DNA from: UBA2336 sp049306095
GTDB lineage: Bacteria > Bacteroidota > Bacteroidia > Cytophagales > Cyclobacteriaceae
DNA length: 64,000 nucleotides
NCBI GenBank assembly: GCA_049306095.1
Contig: JBAQPU010000003.1
Location: 43,401-107,400 of the forward strand
Direction: 5' to 3'
The position numbers were made by a program, and so were the translations under genes. Position 1 is the stretch's first letter. The number at the start of each line of letters is the position of its first letter. The notes under the pieces were generated by a model, which worked only from the letters and a program-made list of their open reading frames with translations, did no database searches and had not been told where the DNA came from. This document shows positions 26,119 to 35,823 of the stretch, piece by piece.

Positions 26119-27804
26119 TTACCAATATGCCGTGTAAAACGCTACCAGCATCGCCACAATAATCAGCGCCCCCACTGCAAACGAAGTGGAGACTTTAAAC
26201 ATGCTGGCGTCAATCTCTAATCCTTTTGGTACAATGCCTTTTTTGTTTTCGTACATGCTGATGAGATACATACCCGCTATGCAGGTGAGGAACACAATGG
26301 CCATCCGGTCGAGGAACGGAATTTCATAGATGCCTGACCCTACCGGAACAGACCAACCGAAAGCATGCAACGGAGCAAGGTCAACCCAATATGGAAGGAA
26401 TTTCAGGATAATTGAAAAGAGGAACCCGCCAATGGTAGCAAAGAGTGCGGCATTGGAAGTTGTTTTCTTCCAGAAGAAGCCCAGGATGAACATGGCGAAA
26501 ATACCCGGTGAAACAAACCCGGAATATTCCTGGATGTACTGAAACCCTTGCTTTCCTTCACCCATCAGTGCATCGCCCACAATCAGCGAGAGCAACACAG
26601 CCATCAACATAGAAACGACAACCGAAATTTTTCCAACGTTTACCAACCGTTGCTCGGTAGCTGTTTTTTCGAATGTTTTTTTGTAGATGTCTAAGGTAAA
26701 AATGGTAGCAATACTGTTGGCTTTACCAGCGAGCGATGCAACAATGGCAGCTGTTAATGCAGCAAATGCCAATCCTTTTAACCCCATGGGAAGCAACCCC
26801 AGCAAAGCAGGATAGGCTTTATTCGGATCCTGAACTCCGGAAGAGGTAAGCATATCCGCAGCGCTAATGCCCGGAATATTTTCATTGATAATATAATAGA
26901 CGGCAATGCCGGGAATAACCACGATAAGGGGCATTAACATTTTTAAAAATGCTGCAAACAAGAGTCCTGATCGTGCCACGGGAAGGGAAGCGCCCAGCGC
27001 GCGTTGGGTAATGTATTGATTGCACCCCCAGTAGTTCAGGTTAGCGATCCACATTCCGCCTATCAGTACGCTCAGTCCGGGAAGATCAATATAGCTTGGG
27101 TGACTCCGGTCAAAGATGAGGTCAAAATGACCCGATGCTTTGGTAGTTAACAAAGAGAATCCTTTTGCAATTCCTTCGCCACCTGAAATCATATTCAAAG
27201 CAATGTAGGAGGCAACCAGGCCACCAAGAACCAAAAAGAAAACCTGGATCACATCGGTGTAACCGATCACTTTCATTCCACCCAGGGTAATGACAATGGC
27301 AAATACGGCCAGCCCGAAAATACAAACGGCTAAGCTTAATCCGGATATTCCGCTGATGGCCAGCGCTCCGAGGTAAAGAATAGACATCAGGTTAACGACA
27401 ATGTACAGCATGAGCCAGAACACCGCCATGATCAGCGCAACTTTGTCGTTGTAGCGCTGACTCAAAAACTGCGGCATAGTGAAAATTTTATTTTTCAAAT
27501 ACACCGGCATGAAGAAGATAGCCACGATCAGCAAGGTGGCTGCGGCCATCCACTCGTAAGCCGAAATAGCAAGCCCGAGTTTGAAACCCGATCCGCTCAT
27601 GCCTATCATTTGCTCGGCAGAAATATTGGAGGCGATCAGGGAAGCACCAATGGCCCACCAGGTAAGAGAACCTTCGGCCAGGAAAAAATCTTTTGAATCG
27701 ATTTGCGCTTTTTTCTTTCGGTTATACACCCAATAACCGTACACAGCCACGATTAGAAAGTAAAAAAGAAACACAATGTAATCGTAGAGTTGAAGTCCTT
27801 TCAT
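26119..27804 (-). CDS. Sodium/sugar symporter (SSS family, SGLT-like)
   Basis: A 561-residue inner-membrane transporter with about 14 hydrophobic helices. Family landmarks are FFLAEGSLTWWAIGASLIAS and NISAEQMIGMSGSG near residues 40-75, GGMKVIGYTDVIQV, and GLKGLAFAALTAAIVASLAG near residue 340, which belongs to the conserved sodium-site region. It would bring a mono- or disaccharide from the periplasm into the cell with Na+. It follows the GH3 gene by 56 bases in the polysaccharide locus, so its cargo is probably glucose or a short glucan released there. Confidence 0.93.
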   Translation of the reverse strand: MKGLQLYDYIVFLFYFLIVAVYGYWVYNRKKKAQIDSKDFFLAEGSLTWWAIGASLIASNISAEQMIGMSGSGFKLGLAISAYEWMAAATLLIVAIFFMPVYLKNKIFTMPQFLSQRYNDKVALIMAVFWLMLYIVVNLMSILYLGALAISGISGLSLAVCIFGLAVFAIVITLGGMKVIGYTDVIQVFFLVLGGLVASYIALNMISGGEGIAKGFSLLTTKASGHFDLIFDRSHPSYIDLPGLSVLIGGMWIANLNYWGCNQYITQRALGASLPVARSGLLFAAFLKMLMPLIVVIPGIAVYYIINENIPGISAADMLTSSGVQDPNKAYPALLGLLPMGLKGLAFAALTAAIVASLAGKANSIATIFTLDIYKKTFEKTATEQRLVNVGKISVVVSMLMAVLLSLIVGDALMGEGKQGFQYIQEYSGFVSPGIFAMFILGFFWKKTTSNAALFATIGGFLFSIILKFLPYWVDLAPLHAFGWSVPVGSGIYEIPFLDRMAIVFLTCIAGMYLISMYENKKGIVPKGLEIDASMFKVSTSFAVGALIIVAMLVAFYTAYW

Positions 27805-27860
27805 GGCGTAGGTTGTGATTGAAAAGTACGTAATTACTATTTTCCGGTAACTATTAGAAA

Positions 27861-30146
27861 TTATTTCAGGGTAAACTTGATTTCTTTTACATCGCGCGAG
27901 TTACTGCCGATATACACCTTAAATTCACCGGGTTCCGATTTCCACTGTAAATCGTAGTTGTAAAATTTCAGGTCATCGTCCGTAAGGGTGAAGGTAACCT
28001 GCTTTGATTCACCCGGTTGAAGTTCAATTTTTTGGAAGTCTTTCAGTTCCTTTACAGGCCGTGTAACCGATCCTACCAGATCTTGAATATAGAGTTGAAC
28101 AATTTCTTTTCCTGCTACTGTTCCTGTGTTCTTAACTATAACCTGAACAGTCAGTGAGTCACCGGATTTTATTTCAGCAGCGCTTGCTGTTGGATTGCCG
28201 TATTCAAAAGTTGTGTAGCTTAATCCATATCCAAACGGATATAACGGTTCATTAGAAACATCCAGGTAGTTCGAGCGGAATTTCTGAAACCACTTTCCTG
28301 CTGCCAGCGGTCTGCCGGTGTTCTTGTGGGCATAGTATAATGGAATTTGCCCAACGTTCTGTGGGAAGGTGGTGGTTAATTTTCCGGATGGGTTCACATC
28401 GCCAAACAATACATCGGCAATGGCATCGCCCGCTTCGCTTCCTGCGAACCAAACATTGAGTATGGCGGGTACGTTTTCATTTTCCCATTTCAGTACAAGC
28501 GGTCGCCCGGTAAATAAGACAATCACTACCGGTTTCCCGGTTTTTAATAATGCTTCAAGCAACTCGCGTTGTGTTTCGGGGATATCAATCTCGGTACGGC
28601 TTGAAGCTTCACCACTCATTTCAGCCGATTCGCCTACCGCGGCCACAATCACATCGGCACTCCTCGCAATTTTTAACGCCTCCTCACGAATGGCCGCAGC
28701 CGATCGGGGATCGCGGTGCAAGGTTTTTCCAAACAAGGTGGAGTTTTCTTCCAGTGTAGCATCATTGGTAAGGTTGGAGCCTTTTGCGTATACAATCTTT
28801 GCATTTGTACCCACAGCCTTTTGCAAGCCGGCCAGCAAGGAAATGGATTCTGAATTTCGGGCGGCCACACTCCAGGTGCCGGTCATGTTTTCTTTGGCAT
28901 CGGCCAACGGCCCAACAACAGCAATGGTTCCGGACTTTTTCAGCGGCAGCGTATGGTTATCATTTTTCAATAACACAAAACTTTGAGTGGCAATCATGCG
29001 GGCTTTTGCGCGGTTAGCTTCGGTAAAGATTTCATTTTTAGCGCGGTCTTCATTACAGTATTTATAGGGATCATCAAACAAACCAAGTTTGAATTTGGCC
29101 TTCAAAATTCTTCGGCAAGCCTGATTGATTTGTTGTTCGGTTATTTTTCCTTCCTTCACGGATTGCGCGAGTGTGTTTAAAAATCCTTCACTCACCATGT
29201 CCATATCCAATCCGGCATTTAATGCTTTTGCAGAAACCGTTTGAAGATCGCCCAGGCCATGATCGATCATTTCACTGATGCCGGTATAATCCGAAATCAC
29301 AAATCCATCAAATCCCCATTGCTTGCGCAAGACATCGGTCAACAGCCATTGGTTAGCCGTGGCCGGTATACCATCGATTTCATTAAACGATGCCATAAAA
29401 CTTTCGGCACCCGCTTCAACAGCAGCTTTGTACGGAGGAAAATATTCGTTGTACATCCGGTAGCGGCTCATGTCGGTGGTGTTGTAATCACGACCGCCTT
29501 CTGCAGCGCCATATAATGCAAAGTGTTTAACACATGCCATGATGGATGTGTTGGAAGTAAAATCCTCACCCTGGTAACCCTGCACCATTGCACGGGCAAT
29601 CTGCGAACTTAAAAACGGATCTTCACCGTTGCCTTCTGAAATTCTTCCCCAGCGCGGATCGCGCGCGAGATCAAGCATGGGTGAGAAGGTCCAATTGATG
29701 CCATCTGCGCTGGCTTCCTGTGCAGCCATGCGTGTAGCTTGTTCGATCAATTCGATATCCCACGAGCAACTTAAGCCCAACGGAATAGGGTAAACCGATT
29801 CGTAACCATGGATAACATCCATTCCAAAAATCAATGGAATTTTCAACCTACTTTTCTCTACCGCAATTTTTTGTACCTCTTTTACCTTTACTACAGATTT
29901 GATATTGAAGAGGCCGCCCACTAAACCTTTTTCTATTTTTTTAGCGATGTCGGAGTTGGCAGCTTCACCGGTTACAAAATCTCCTGCTACGGGCAGGTTA
30001 AGTTGCCCGATTTTTTCTTCCAACGTCATCAGGGCCAGCAGCGAATCAACGCGGGCATCGGTGGTGTTTGTTGTAGTATCGTTTGAAGGCGAGCAGGCAA
30101 CTAATCCTGTTACAATGCCTGCAACCAAAAGGTATGTTCGTTTCAT
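27861..30146 (-). CDS. GH3 beta-glucosidase, lipoprotein (BglX-like)
   Basis: A 761-residue glycoside hydrolase family 3 enzyme. A lipoprotein signal ends at LVACSPSND. The (beta/alpha) barrel carries the catalytic nucleophile Asp286 in GFVISDYTGISEM. The second domain has KKSGTIAVVGPLADAK and SAEMSGEASSRTEID (acid/base region), and a fibronectin-like C-terminal domain follows (YGLSYTTFEYG onward). It is probably a periplasmic beta-glucosidase that trims oligosaccharides released by the two upstream PF10091 hydrolases. The gene starts directly after the stop of the 451-residue hydrolase gene with no gap. Confidence 0.94.
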   Translation of the reverse strand: MKRTYLLVAGIVTGLVACSPSNDTTTNTTDARVDSLLALMTLEEKIGQLNLPVAGDFVTGEAANSDIAKKIEKGLVGGLFNIKSVVKVKEVQKIAVEKSRLKIPLIFGMDVIHGYESVYPIPLGLSCSWDIELIEQATRMAAQEASADGINWTFSPMLDLARDPRWGRISEGNGEDPFLSSQIARAMVQGYQGEDFTSNTSIMACVKHFALYGAAEGGRDYNTTDMSRYRMYNEYFPPYKAAVEAGAESFMASFNEIDGIPATANQWLLTDVLRKQWGFDGFVISDYTGISEMIDHGLGDLQTVSAKALNAGLDMDMVSEGFLNTLAQSVKEGKITEQQINQACRRILKAKFKLGLFDDPYKYCNEDRAKNEIFTEANRAKARMIATQSFVLLKNDNHTLPLKKSGTIAVVGPLADAKENMTGTWSVAARNSESISLLAGLQKAVGTNAKIVYAKGSNLTNDATLEENSTLFGKTLHRDPRSAAAIREEALKIARSADVIVAAVGESAEMSGEASSRTEIDIPETQRELLEALLKTGKPVVIVLFTGRPLVLKWENENVPAILNVWFAGSEAGDAIADVLFGDVNPSGKLTTTFPQNVGQIPLYYAHKNTGRPLAAGKWFQKFRSNYLDVSNEPLYPFGYGLSYTTFEYGNPTASAAEIKSGDSLTVQVIVKNTGTVAGKEIVQLYIQDLVGSVTRPVKELKDFQKIELQPGESKQVTFTLTDDDLKFYNYDLQWKSEPGEFKVYIGSNSRDVKEIKFTLK

Positions 30147-31502
30147 TTACTCTTTTGTGTTTTTGTATGTGAATCCAAGTTTTTTCAACCCTTCCTGTAT
30201 TTCGGGTGCACCCATGAATAATTTCCACAGTAAACCGGTACGATAGTTTTCAATCATCACCGGTATAGGCCCCTGATCAATGGCGAGATAATGTGGCAGC
30301 ATCCAGTTTGAAGAAAAGCTAAAGGCATCGTAGGGGCCATATTTTCCGATGAGGCTATCCCTTTCCGGAGCATATAAAAATTTTAACATGCGCATGCTCT
30401 CTTCAGGTGTGTAAGGGAACGATGAAAGGGCAGCCGTTGGTGAGATCACACCTACATCTTCGGAAGGGCGGTGTGCCGCATACCCTTTTACAGAGTAGCT
30501 GGAAGTAAGGCCCCAACAATTTTCACCATAGCCTTTGTATTGCTTGGGATTATCAACACAATATTCATAGACACTGCGTGCATGGTTTTGATTGAGTTCC
30601 CAGTAATCGCCATAGCGATCTTTCAGGTTGCGCGGATCTAGCCCTAAGTAAGAGTAATGCGCCCAGAACAACGGACCCACCGGATCATCGCCATGTTCAT
30701 AGTGGTCAAGAACGGTTGGCAGGTTATAGAATTTGCGATCGGATTTAATGCTGTCGTTGCGCGCCCAGCCTTTATGATACACTTCCGGTTTTATGCTGTG
30801 CGTAGGTGAGGAGGCTGCCAGTACATAAGCAATCAGGCATTCATTGTAGCCACCGATTGGAAAATTCATAGCCCATTGATTTTTGGGTGACCAATGCCAA
30901 TACAGAACATCTTTTTTGTTGGTGTACCAATCCCATTCAATTCCTTTCCACAGTTTGTCAAGTTTTGATGCGAGTGCTTTTTCTTCATCGTTTCCGTTTT
31001 TGAAATATTCACGAACGGTAATCAGTCCTTGCGCGAGAAAGGCTGTCTCCACAACATCACCGCCATCATCTTTGGGGCTGAAGGGTTTTACTTTTCCGGT
31101 TTCACCATTCAACCAATGAGGCCAAACCCCATGAAAGCGATCGGCCGTGTCGAGAAAATTCGCAATACGCGAGAAACGTTCAACCGCCTGCTGGCGGGTA
31201 ATGAATCCGCGTTCAATTCCTACTAAAATGGCCATCAGCCCAAAACCCGATCCTCCGGTAGTAATAATGTGTTTGTCGTTATCAGGATAGACGTCATCCA
31301 TGTGCGTACGCTCCGGGGCTAATCCTGAAACAGGTTCAGCGTTATCCCAGAAATAGCGGAAGGTTTGATATTGTACGAGGGTAAGCAACGAATCATCCGA
31401 TATGGTAAGAGGAGTAGATGTAACTTCCGTTGATTCTTTAGGCTTGCATGAAATTGCTGTTACCAGCATGGCAAGACAAAGAATTTGAAAATATTTTTTC
31501 AT
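30147..31502 (-). CDS. PF10091 glucoamylase-like hydrolase (GH144-like), lipoprotein, shorter paralogue
   Basis: A 451-residue lipoprotein (signal ending AISCKPKES). It is an alpha/alpha-barrel hydrolase of the Bacteroidota type labelled glucoamylase-like (PF10091). Shared marks with its neighbour are GSGFGLMAILVGIERGFITR, the acidic DGGDVVETAFLAQG with Glu152, WGLTSSYSVKGYAAHRP, and ALSSFPYTPEES. Characterised Bacteroidota proteins of this group form family GH144 and act on beta-1,2-glucan, either as endo-glucanases or as exo enzymes releasing sophorose. A beta-1,2 specificity here is inference. It follows its longer paralogue by 5 bases. Confidence 0.88.
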   Translation of the reverse strand: MKKYFQILCLAMLVTAISCKPKESTEVTSTPLTISDDSLLTLVQYQTFRYFWDNAEPVSGLAPERTHMDDVYPDNDKHIITTGGSGFGLMAILVGIERGFITRQQAVERFSRIANFLDTADRFHGVWPHWLNGETGKVKPFSPKDDGGDVVETAFLAQGLITVREYFKNGNDEEKALASKLDKLWKGIEWDWYTNKKDVLYWHWSPKNQWAMNFPIGGYNECLIAYVLAASSPTHSIKPEVYHKGWARNDSIKSDRKFYNLPTVLDHYEHGDDPVGPLFWAHYSYLGLDPRNLKDRYGDYWELNQNHARSVYEYCVDNPKQYKGYGENCWGLTSSYSVKGYAAHRPSEDVGVISPTAALSSFPYTPEESMRMLKFLYAPERDSLIGKYGPYDAFSFSSNWMLPHYLAIDQGPIPVMIENYRTGLLWKLFMGAPEIQEGLKKLGFTYKNTKE

Positions 31503-31507
31503 AATGA

Positions 31508-33136
31508 TTAATTAAAGTCTAATTCGTTCATACCGGTTTGTACTTCCGGTGCCGACATAAATAAATTCCACAACAACCCGGTTCTGTAATTTTCAATCAT
31601 CACAATGATGGGACCCTGGTCGATGGCCAGGTACGAGCTGGCGTACCAGTTTTCAGTTACATTGAATGCATCATAAAATCCATATTGCCCCCACAGCCGG
31701 TCGCCCAGTTTGTAGTAAAAGAATTTCAATGCTTTCATCGATTCGGTGGGCGTGTACGGAAACGATGAGAGAGCCGCGGTAGGAGTAATTACTCCTAAAT
31801 CATTTTGTGGTGAGTGAGCATTATAACCATTTTGATTGTCGCTGGAAGTAAGCCCCCAGCACTCATCGCTATAGCCGATAAAATTTTTAGGATTACGGAT
31901 GCAGTATTTATAATTAATGAGCGAAGCATTTACATTTTGTGTCCAGTAGTTTGCATAGTCATCAGTAAAATGTGGATCGAGGCCGAGGTAAGAATACTGA
32001 ACCCAGAAAAGCGGGGAAGGACTTTCCAACGGAAGTACAATTCCTTCATACGTATTGTTCTTTACAATGGAACCATTTTTTCCGTAGCCGTTGTTGTATG
32101 CAATTTTCGGAACAGCATGGGTAGGTGATGCAGCTGCCAGGAAGTAGGTGATCTGTTCTTCAAAGTATCCGTACAACGCAAAGTTCATGACCCAACCTTT
32201 GTCGGGCGACCAGTGCCAGTACAATACATTTTGGCATGTTGGTTCGCAGCGCCTGTACCAATCCCATTCAACGCCTTCCCATAAAACATTGATACGATCA
32301 ATTAAAGAACTTTCGTCCGGAACACCGGCATCCAGGTATTGTCGGAAGGTGAGAAGCCCTTGCACGAGAAACGATGTTTCCACCAGGTCGCCACCGTTGT
32401 CGTTGGTGCTAAAGGGAATTACGTTGCCGGTATTGCCATCCATCCAGTGCGGCCATGCGCCATGAAAGCGATCAGCTGTTTCCAGGTAGTCTAATATTTT
32501 ATCCATGCGGGTAAGTCCTTCGGCACGGGTAATGAAGCCCCGTTCCATTCCCACAATTAATGCCATGATACCGAAGCCGGAGCCACCGCTGGTTACAGTA
32601 TTGCCAGACGTATTTCGTTCTCGTGCCATGCCGCTGGCGGGGTGTGCGAAGTCGTAGAAGTATTTGAAGGTTTGTTGTTGTACGAGTGTTAAAAGTTCAT
32701 CATCGGTAACCACCGGAAATTTAGGTGTTGGATCGAGCGCGGTATAGAAATACTGACTGAACTGGTCTTCCATTTTTTCTCCCTTCGCACCTTCTATTTC
32801 ATACGATACCCACAGCAGGTACCGGTACAGGTGTTTTAATGGCTGAGTGGGTTGAAGGGTTAATGTTTTATTTTGGTTGGAGAGGGTGTAGGTAAATACT
32901 TCAGTTCCGCTCACATCTGCATATTCGACTGTGGCAAAAGCTGGATTGAGTGCGGCAGAAAAAGTAAATTCAAAACTGGCGTTTTGAGGAATATCTTTAA
33001 TGGTGCCGGTGTTGAGTTTTTCGACACCGTTGATTTTCAGTGAAACGATGGATAGCGGTTCCAATGCAGGGGTTTCATTTTCGCTGCATGAAATGCTGAT
33101 GAGAAATACAAGGAAGAATAGAATACGATTGAACAT
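31508..33136 (-). CDS. PF10091 glucoamylase-like hydrolase (GH144-like) with N-terminal Ig-like domain, lipoprotein
   Basis: A 542-residue lipoprotein (signal ending SISCSENET; the acidic residues after Cys suit surface export). An Ig-like domain occupies about residues 28-125 (FEFTFSAALNPAFATVEYAD). The catalytic domain follows with GSGFGIMALIVGMERGFITR, NGGDLVETSFLVQG containing Glu253, and WGLTSSDNQNGYNAHSP. It parallels the downstream 451-residue paralogue, which lacks the Ig-like domain. The likely division of labour is a surface endo-acting enzyme here and a periplasmic exo-acting one downstream. This rests on family knowledge of GH144 and on signal sequences only. Confidence 0.88.
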   Translation of the reverse strand: MFNRILFFLVFLISISCSENETPALEPLSIVSLKINGVEKLNTGTIKDIPQNASFEFTFSAALNPAFATVEYADVSGTEVFTYTLSNQNKTLTLQPTQPLKHLYRYLLWVSYEIEGAKGEKMEDQFSQYFYTALDPTPKFPVVTDDELLTLVQQQTFKYFYDFAHPASGMARERNTSGNTVTSGGSGFGIMALIVGMERGFITRAEGLTRMDKILDYLETADRFHGAWPHWMDGNTGNVIPFSTNDNGGDLVETSFLVQGLLTFRQYLDAGVPDESSLIDRINVLWEGVEWDWYRRCEPTCQNVLYWHWSPDKGWVMNFALYGYFEEQITYFLAAASPTHAVPKIAYNNGYGKNGSIVKNNTYEGIVLPLESPSPLFWVQYSYLGLDPHFTDDYANYWTQNVNASLINYKYCIRNPKNFIGYSDECWGLTSSDNQNGYNAHSPQNDLGVITPTAALSSFPYTPTESMKALKFFYYKLGDRLWGQYGFYDAFNVTENWYASSYLAIDQGPIIVMIENYRTGLLWNLFMSAPEVQTGMNELDFN

Positions 33137-33173
33137 GAATACAATTAAACAGGATAAGTACCTGAATGAAAAT

Positions 33174-33203
33174 CGTAGGGTTTCCGTTTCCAGAAACCCT
33201 ACG
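33174..33203 (-). terminator. Hairpin inside the polysaccharide operon
   Basis: A perfect 11-bp stem, CGTAGGGTTTC at 33174-33184 and GAAACCCTACG at 33193-33203, with an 8-base loop. On the minus strand it is followed by ATTTTCATT. It lies between the LamG gene and the first hydrolase gene. It may be a leaky terminator or an mRNA-stabilising hairpin that keeps susCD and LamG transcripts more abundant than the enzyme genes. Confidence 0.55.
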
Positions 33204-33227
33204 CATAATCAAACCAAAAACCAATTG

Positions 33228-34175
33228 TTATCTGCCGGCAGATCCTAAATTAAACAGAGCTGTTACTTCTGCATCAGAAAGAGCGGTATTATAAACCCGA
33301 ACATCATCAATAGAAGCAGTTGCCATAGGTGACCAGGTTTGCTGATCTACCCCGTTGGGGAATCCCAATGCTGTTGTAGCGCCATTTCCAAATACAGGGC
33401 TACAAGGAACGTTCATTCTAAGAGGCAATGCCGGAGGGGCATCACCACGTTGAAAATATTTACCTATTGAAACTCCATTTCCGAAAATGTGGAATTGGCG
33501 TGTTGTCGAATTCCAGCGCGCCACAAAGTGAACCCACTCTCCTGTATGCTTGAAAACCCCAAATGGAGGATTACCTCTCGGATCAGGACGGTTGTCCTGA
33601 CCGTTAATGCTTCCGTCAGTATTTTTGATAACGAAATGTCCTTTTAGCACAAGGGTATCAGGTTGTGGGTTTGCCCCTGCAAACCAACCTGTTTCAGCCG
33701 CCATGTTGATATTGCCCCACATGAAGTCACCTTTGTTTTCCTCTGTATCTGCATCAGGGAATAAACCGAAAAGCATGGAATATCCTTCACTCGCAGTTCC
33801 TTTGTTATTCTTTATTTTTACCCACATGCTAACCGTGTAGTTTTGTAAGGCATCAGCGGTATTTAAAGCGGCAATATTTGGATAGCGTAATGCGCCTGCG
33901 GTTAATTTCAGTGCTTGTCCAATTTGCCCGCTTTCAAAACCAACGGTACCGAAAGTTCCGTCTCCGCCTGCCAGGGGTTCAGCACCTGATTCATCTTCTT
34001 CGTACGTTCCATCAAATGTCCAGTTTGCCAGTAGATTGTCAGCGGCCACCTCATCCGAATTGTTGTAGCCATCAATTTTTGGTAGTTCATCATCACCTCC
34101 GCACGATACTAATGTGAATGCACCCATTCCAAGGGCTACACATCCTGTCAATAAATACTTGATTGTTTTTTTCAT
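33228..34175 (-). CDS. LamG/concanavalin-like surface lipoprotein
   Basis: A 315-residue lipoprotein (signal ending FTLVSCGGDDELPK; Asp residues near the Cys fit a surface-export signal). Residues about 50-310 form a LamG/laminin-G type jelly roll with LLANWTFDGTYEE, YTVSMWVKIKN, EWVHFVARWNSTTRQFHIF, and ASIDDVRVYNTALSDAEV. Such proteins bind glycans in polysaccharide loci in the place of SusE/SusF. No catalytic residues are evident. It lies between susD and the hydrolases, 116 bases after susD, so it is probably the accessory surface glycan-binding protein of this locus. Confidence 0.87.
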   Translation of the reverse strand: MKKTIKYLLTGCVALGMGAFTLVSCGGDDELPKIDGYNNSDEVAADNLLANWTFDGTYEEDESGAEPLAGGDGTFGTVGFESGQIGQALKLTAGALRYPNIAALNTADALQNYTVSMWVKIKNNKGTASEGYSMLFGLFPDADTEENKGDFMWGNINMAAETGWFAGANPQPDTLVLKGHFVIKNTDGSINGQDNRPDPRGNPPFGVFKHTGEWVHFVARWNSTTRQFHIFGNGVSIGKYFQRGDAPPALPLRMNVPCSPVFGNGATTALGFPNGVDQQTWSPMATASIDDVRVYNTALSDAEVTALFNLGSAGR

Positions 34176-34291
34176 GTTGATTTAGTTTTAAAATTTAAAT
34201 TTTACTTCTTGGTTGTTAATTGTTTCCTTTTTCAGCTAACCGGGTGAGCCTCTTGCATCCAGGGTTAGTATGGTGAATATTTTTTTATACA

Positions 34292-35812
34292 TCAGTAGTT
34301 CGGGTTTTGAGTTAATTTATTTCCGCTCAACAGAATTTGCGAGTTTGGAATGGGCAGCAATTCATGTTTACCGGCAACAAAATTGGTTTTACCGGCCGCA
34401 TGCATCACCGCTTCGGCATTGCCCTGGCGTATTACATCCCAAAAGCGGTCATGTTCCATCGCCAGTTCAATTCTTCGTTCCTGCCAGATATCCGCTATGG
34501 TAACGCCCGATTTGGAAGATAAGTCTGCGCGATCGCGCAACAGGTTGATTTTTCCGTCAGGGTCACCCGTACCTAAATGAACGGCTGCTTCGGCATTCAT
34601 TAACAGAACTTCTGCGAACCGCAGGATGCGGATGTTTTTAGGACGATTTTTATCACCACTGTTTGCATACTGCTCTAATTCACGGCTGGTGTATGCCTTG
34701 TAGTTGTAATACAGATTTTCAACCGAATCCTTACTGGGTATCCGGAAGCCATCCCACAGCGTAGTGCCTGCGTGAGTTCCGGAGTTATCGATAAAAATGA
34801 TGGTTGCCGCTTTTCGGAGATCGCCTGGTTCGTAGGCACTGATCAAACTTGTACTGGGTGTATTAAAGCCCCACCCTAAGTCATCCCAACCACCTGAACC
34901 ACCCTGGCGGGCGCCCTGGCAATTGGTATACAAGTCGGGGTTCAGGTTAGAGTTGTTAAATTCTCCGGTCTGAATTTCAAAAATCGACTCGCTGTTATTA
35001 TCGCCCACTTGTCGCCAAATGGTTGCGTAATCGGCAACAAGCGAGTATTTGGCAGAAGCGATAACCTCCTCTGTTAAATCATAAACCTGCTGCCACTCGG
35101 TATTGGGTGTTGCTGAAAAAGAAGCCTTGTACATGTACACTTTGGCCAGCAGTGTTTGTGCTGCGCCTTTGGTTGCATGGCCAGGGGCTAATACACCTTT
35201 TAATGGAAGGTTTGTAATAGCAAATTCCAAATCACTGATAATGGCTGCGTAAACCTCAGCAGCTGTTGCGCGGGTTTGAAAAACCGGATCGGTGTTAGCA
35301 TCAGCAGCATCAGCAGGTACTCTCAGTACCAACGGTACTCCGCCATACATGCGCACCAGATTGAAATACAAGTATGCCCTTAAGAAACGAACTTCAGCAG
35401 AAAATTGGTCTTTGCCCTCAACAGACGATTCATCCAGCGCCTTTAACGCCTGGTTGGCTGCACCGATACTATTATAGTGTCCGCTCCACAGGGTTTCGCA
35501 AAATTTATTGGTAGAGGTTAACGTGAAATTGTCCATGGCGCCAACCGGCACAGCCTGGTCGGTGGGTGAACTTCCTTTGTCGGCATCGTCTGACATGATG
35601 CTGCTGGCGGTGATGAAGGCAAAGCCATGCACGTCACCTCTTCCCCACGAATCGCCTTGCAGCAAACTGCTGTACACACCGGTAACAAGTTTTTGGGCAA
35701 CATCCGGATCGGAATCGGGGTTTACACCACCTTGCACGTCCACTTCCAGAAAGTCGCTGCAGGAAGCACTTATCGTCAAAAGTAAAATGAATAGTAGGCT
35801 GTGCTTTTTCAT
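34292..35812 (-). CDS. SusD/RagB-family surface glycan-binding lipoprotein
   Basis: A 506-residue SusD homologue with a lipoprotein signal ending ISASCSDFLEVDVQGG. Tetratricopeptide-like helices dominate, with the family motifs VRFLRAYLYFNLVRMYGGVP at about 140-160 and ILRFAEVLLMNAEAAVHLG near 395. The C-terminal part reads WQERRIELAMEHDRFWDVIR. SusD forms the lid of the SusC barrel at the cell surface and feeds glycan into it. The gene follows susC by 11 bases, the standard pairing. Confidence 0.96.
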   Translation of the reverse strand: MKKHSLLFILLLTISASCSDFLEVDVQGGVNPDSDPDVAQKLVTGVYSSLLQGDSWGRGDVHGFAFITASSIMSDDADKGSSPTDQAVPVGAMDNFTLTSTNKFCETLWSGHYNSIGAANQALKALDESSVEGKDQFSAEVRFLRAYLYFNLVRMYGGVPLVLRVPADAADANTDPVFQTRATAAEVYAAIISDLEFAITNLPLKGVLAPGHATKGAAQTLLAKVYMYKASFSATPNTEWQQVYDLTEEVIASAKYSLVADYATIWRQVGDNNSESIFEIQTGEFNNSNLNPDLYTNCQGARQGGSGGWDDLGWGFNTPSTSLISAYEPGDLRKAATIIFIDNSGTHAGTTLWDGFRIPSKDSVENLYYNYKAYTSRELEQYANSGDKNRPKNIRILRFAEVLLMNAEAAVHLGTGDPDGKINLLRDRADLSSKSGVTIADIWQERRIELAMEHDRFWDVIRQGNAEAVMHAAGKTNFVAGKHELLPIPNSQILLSGNKLTQNPNY

Positions 35813-35823
35813 GCCATTACTTT

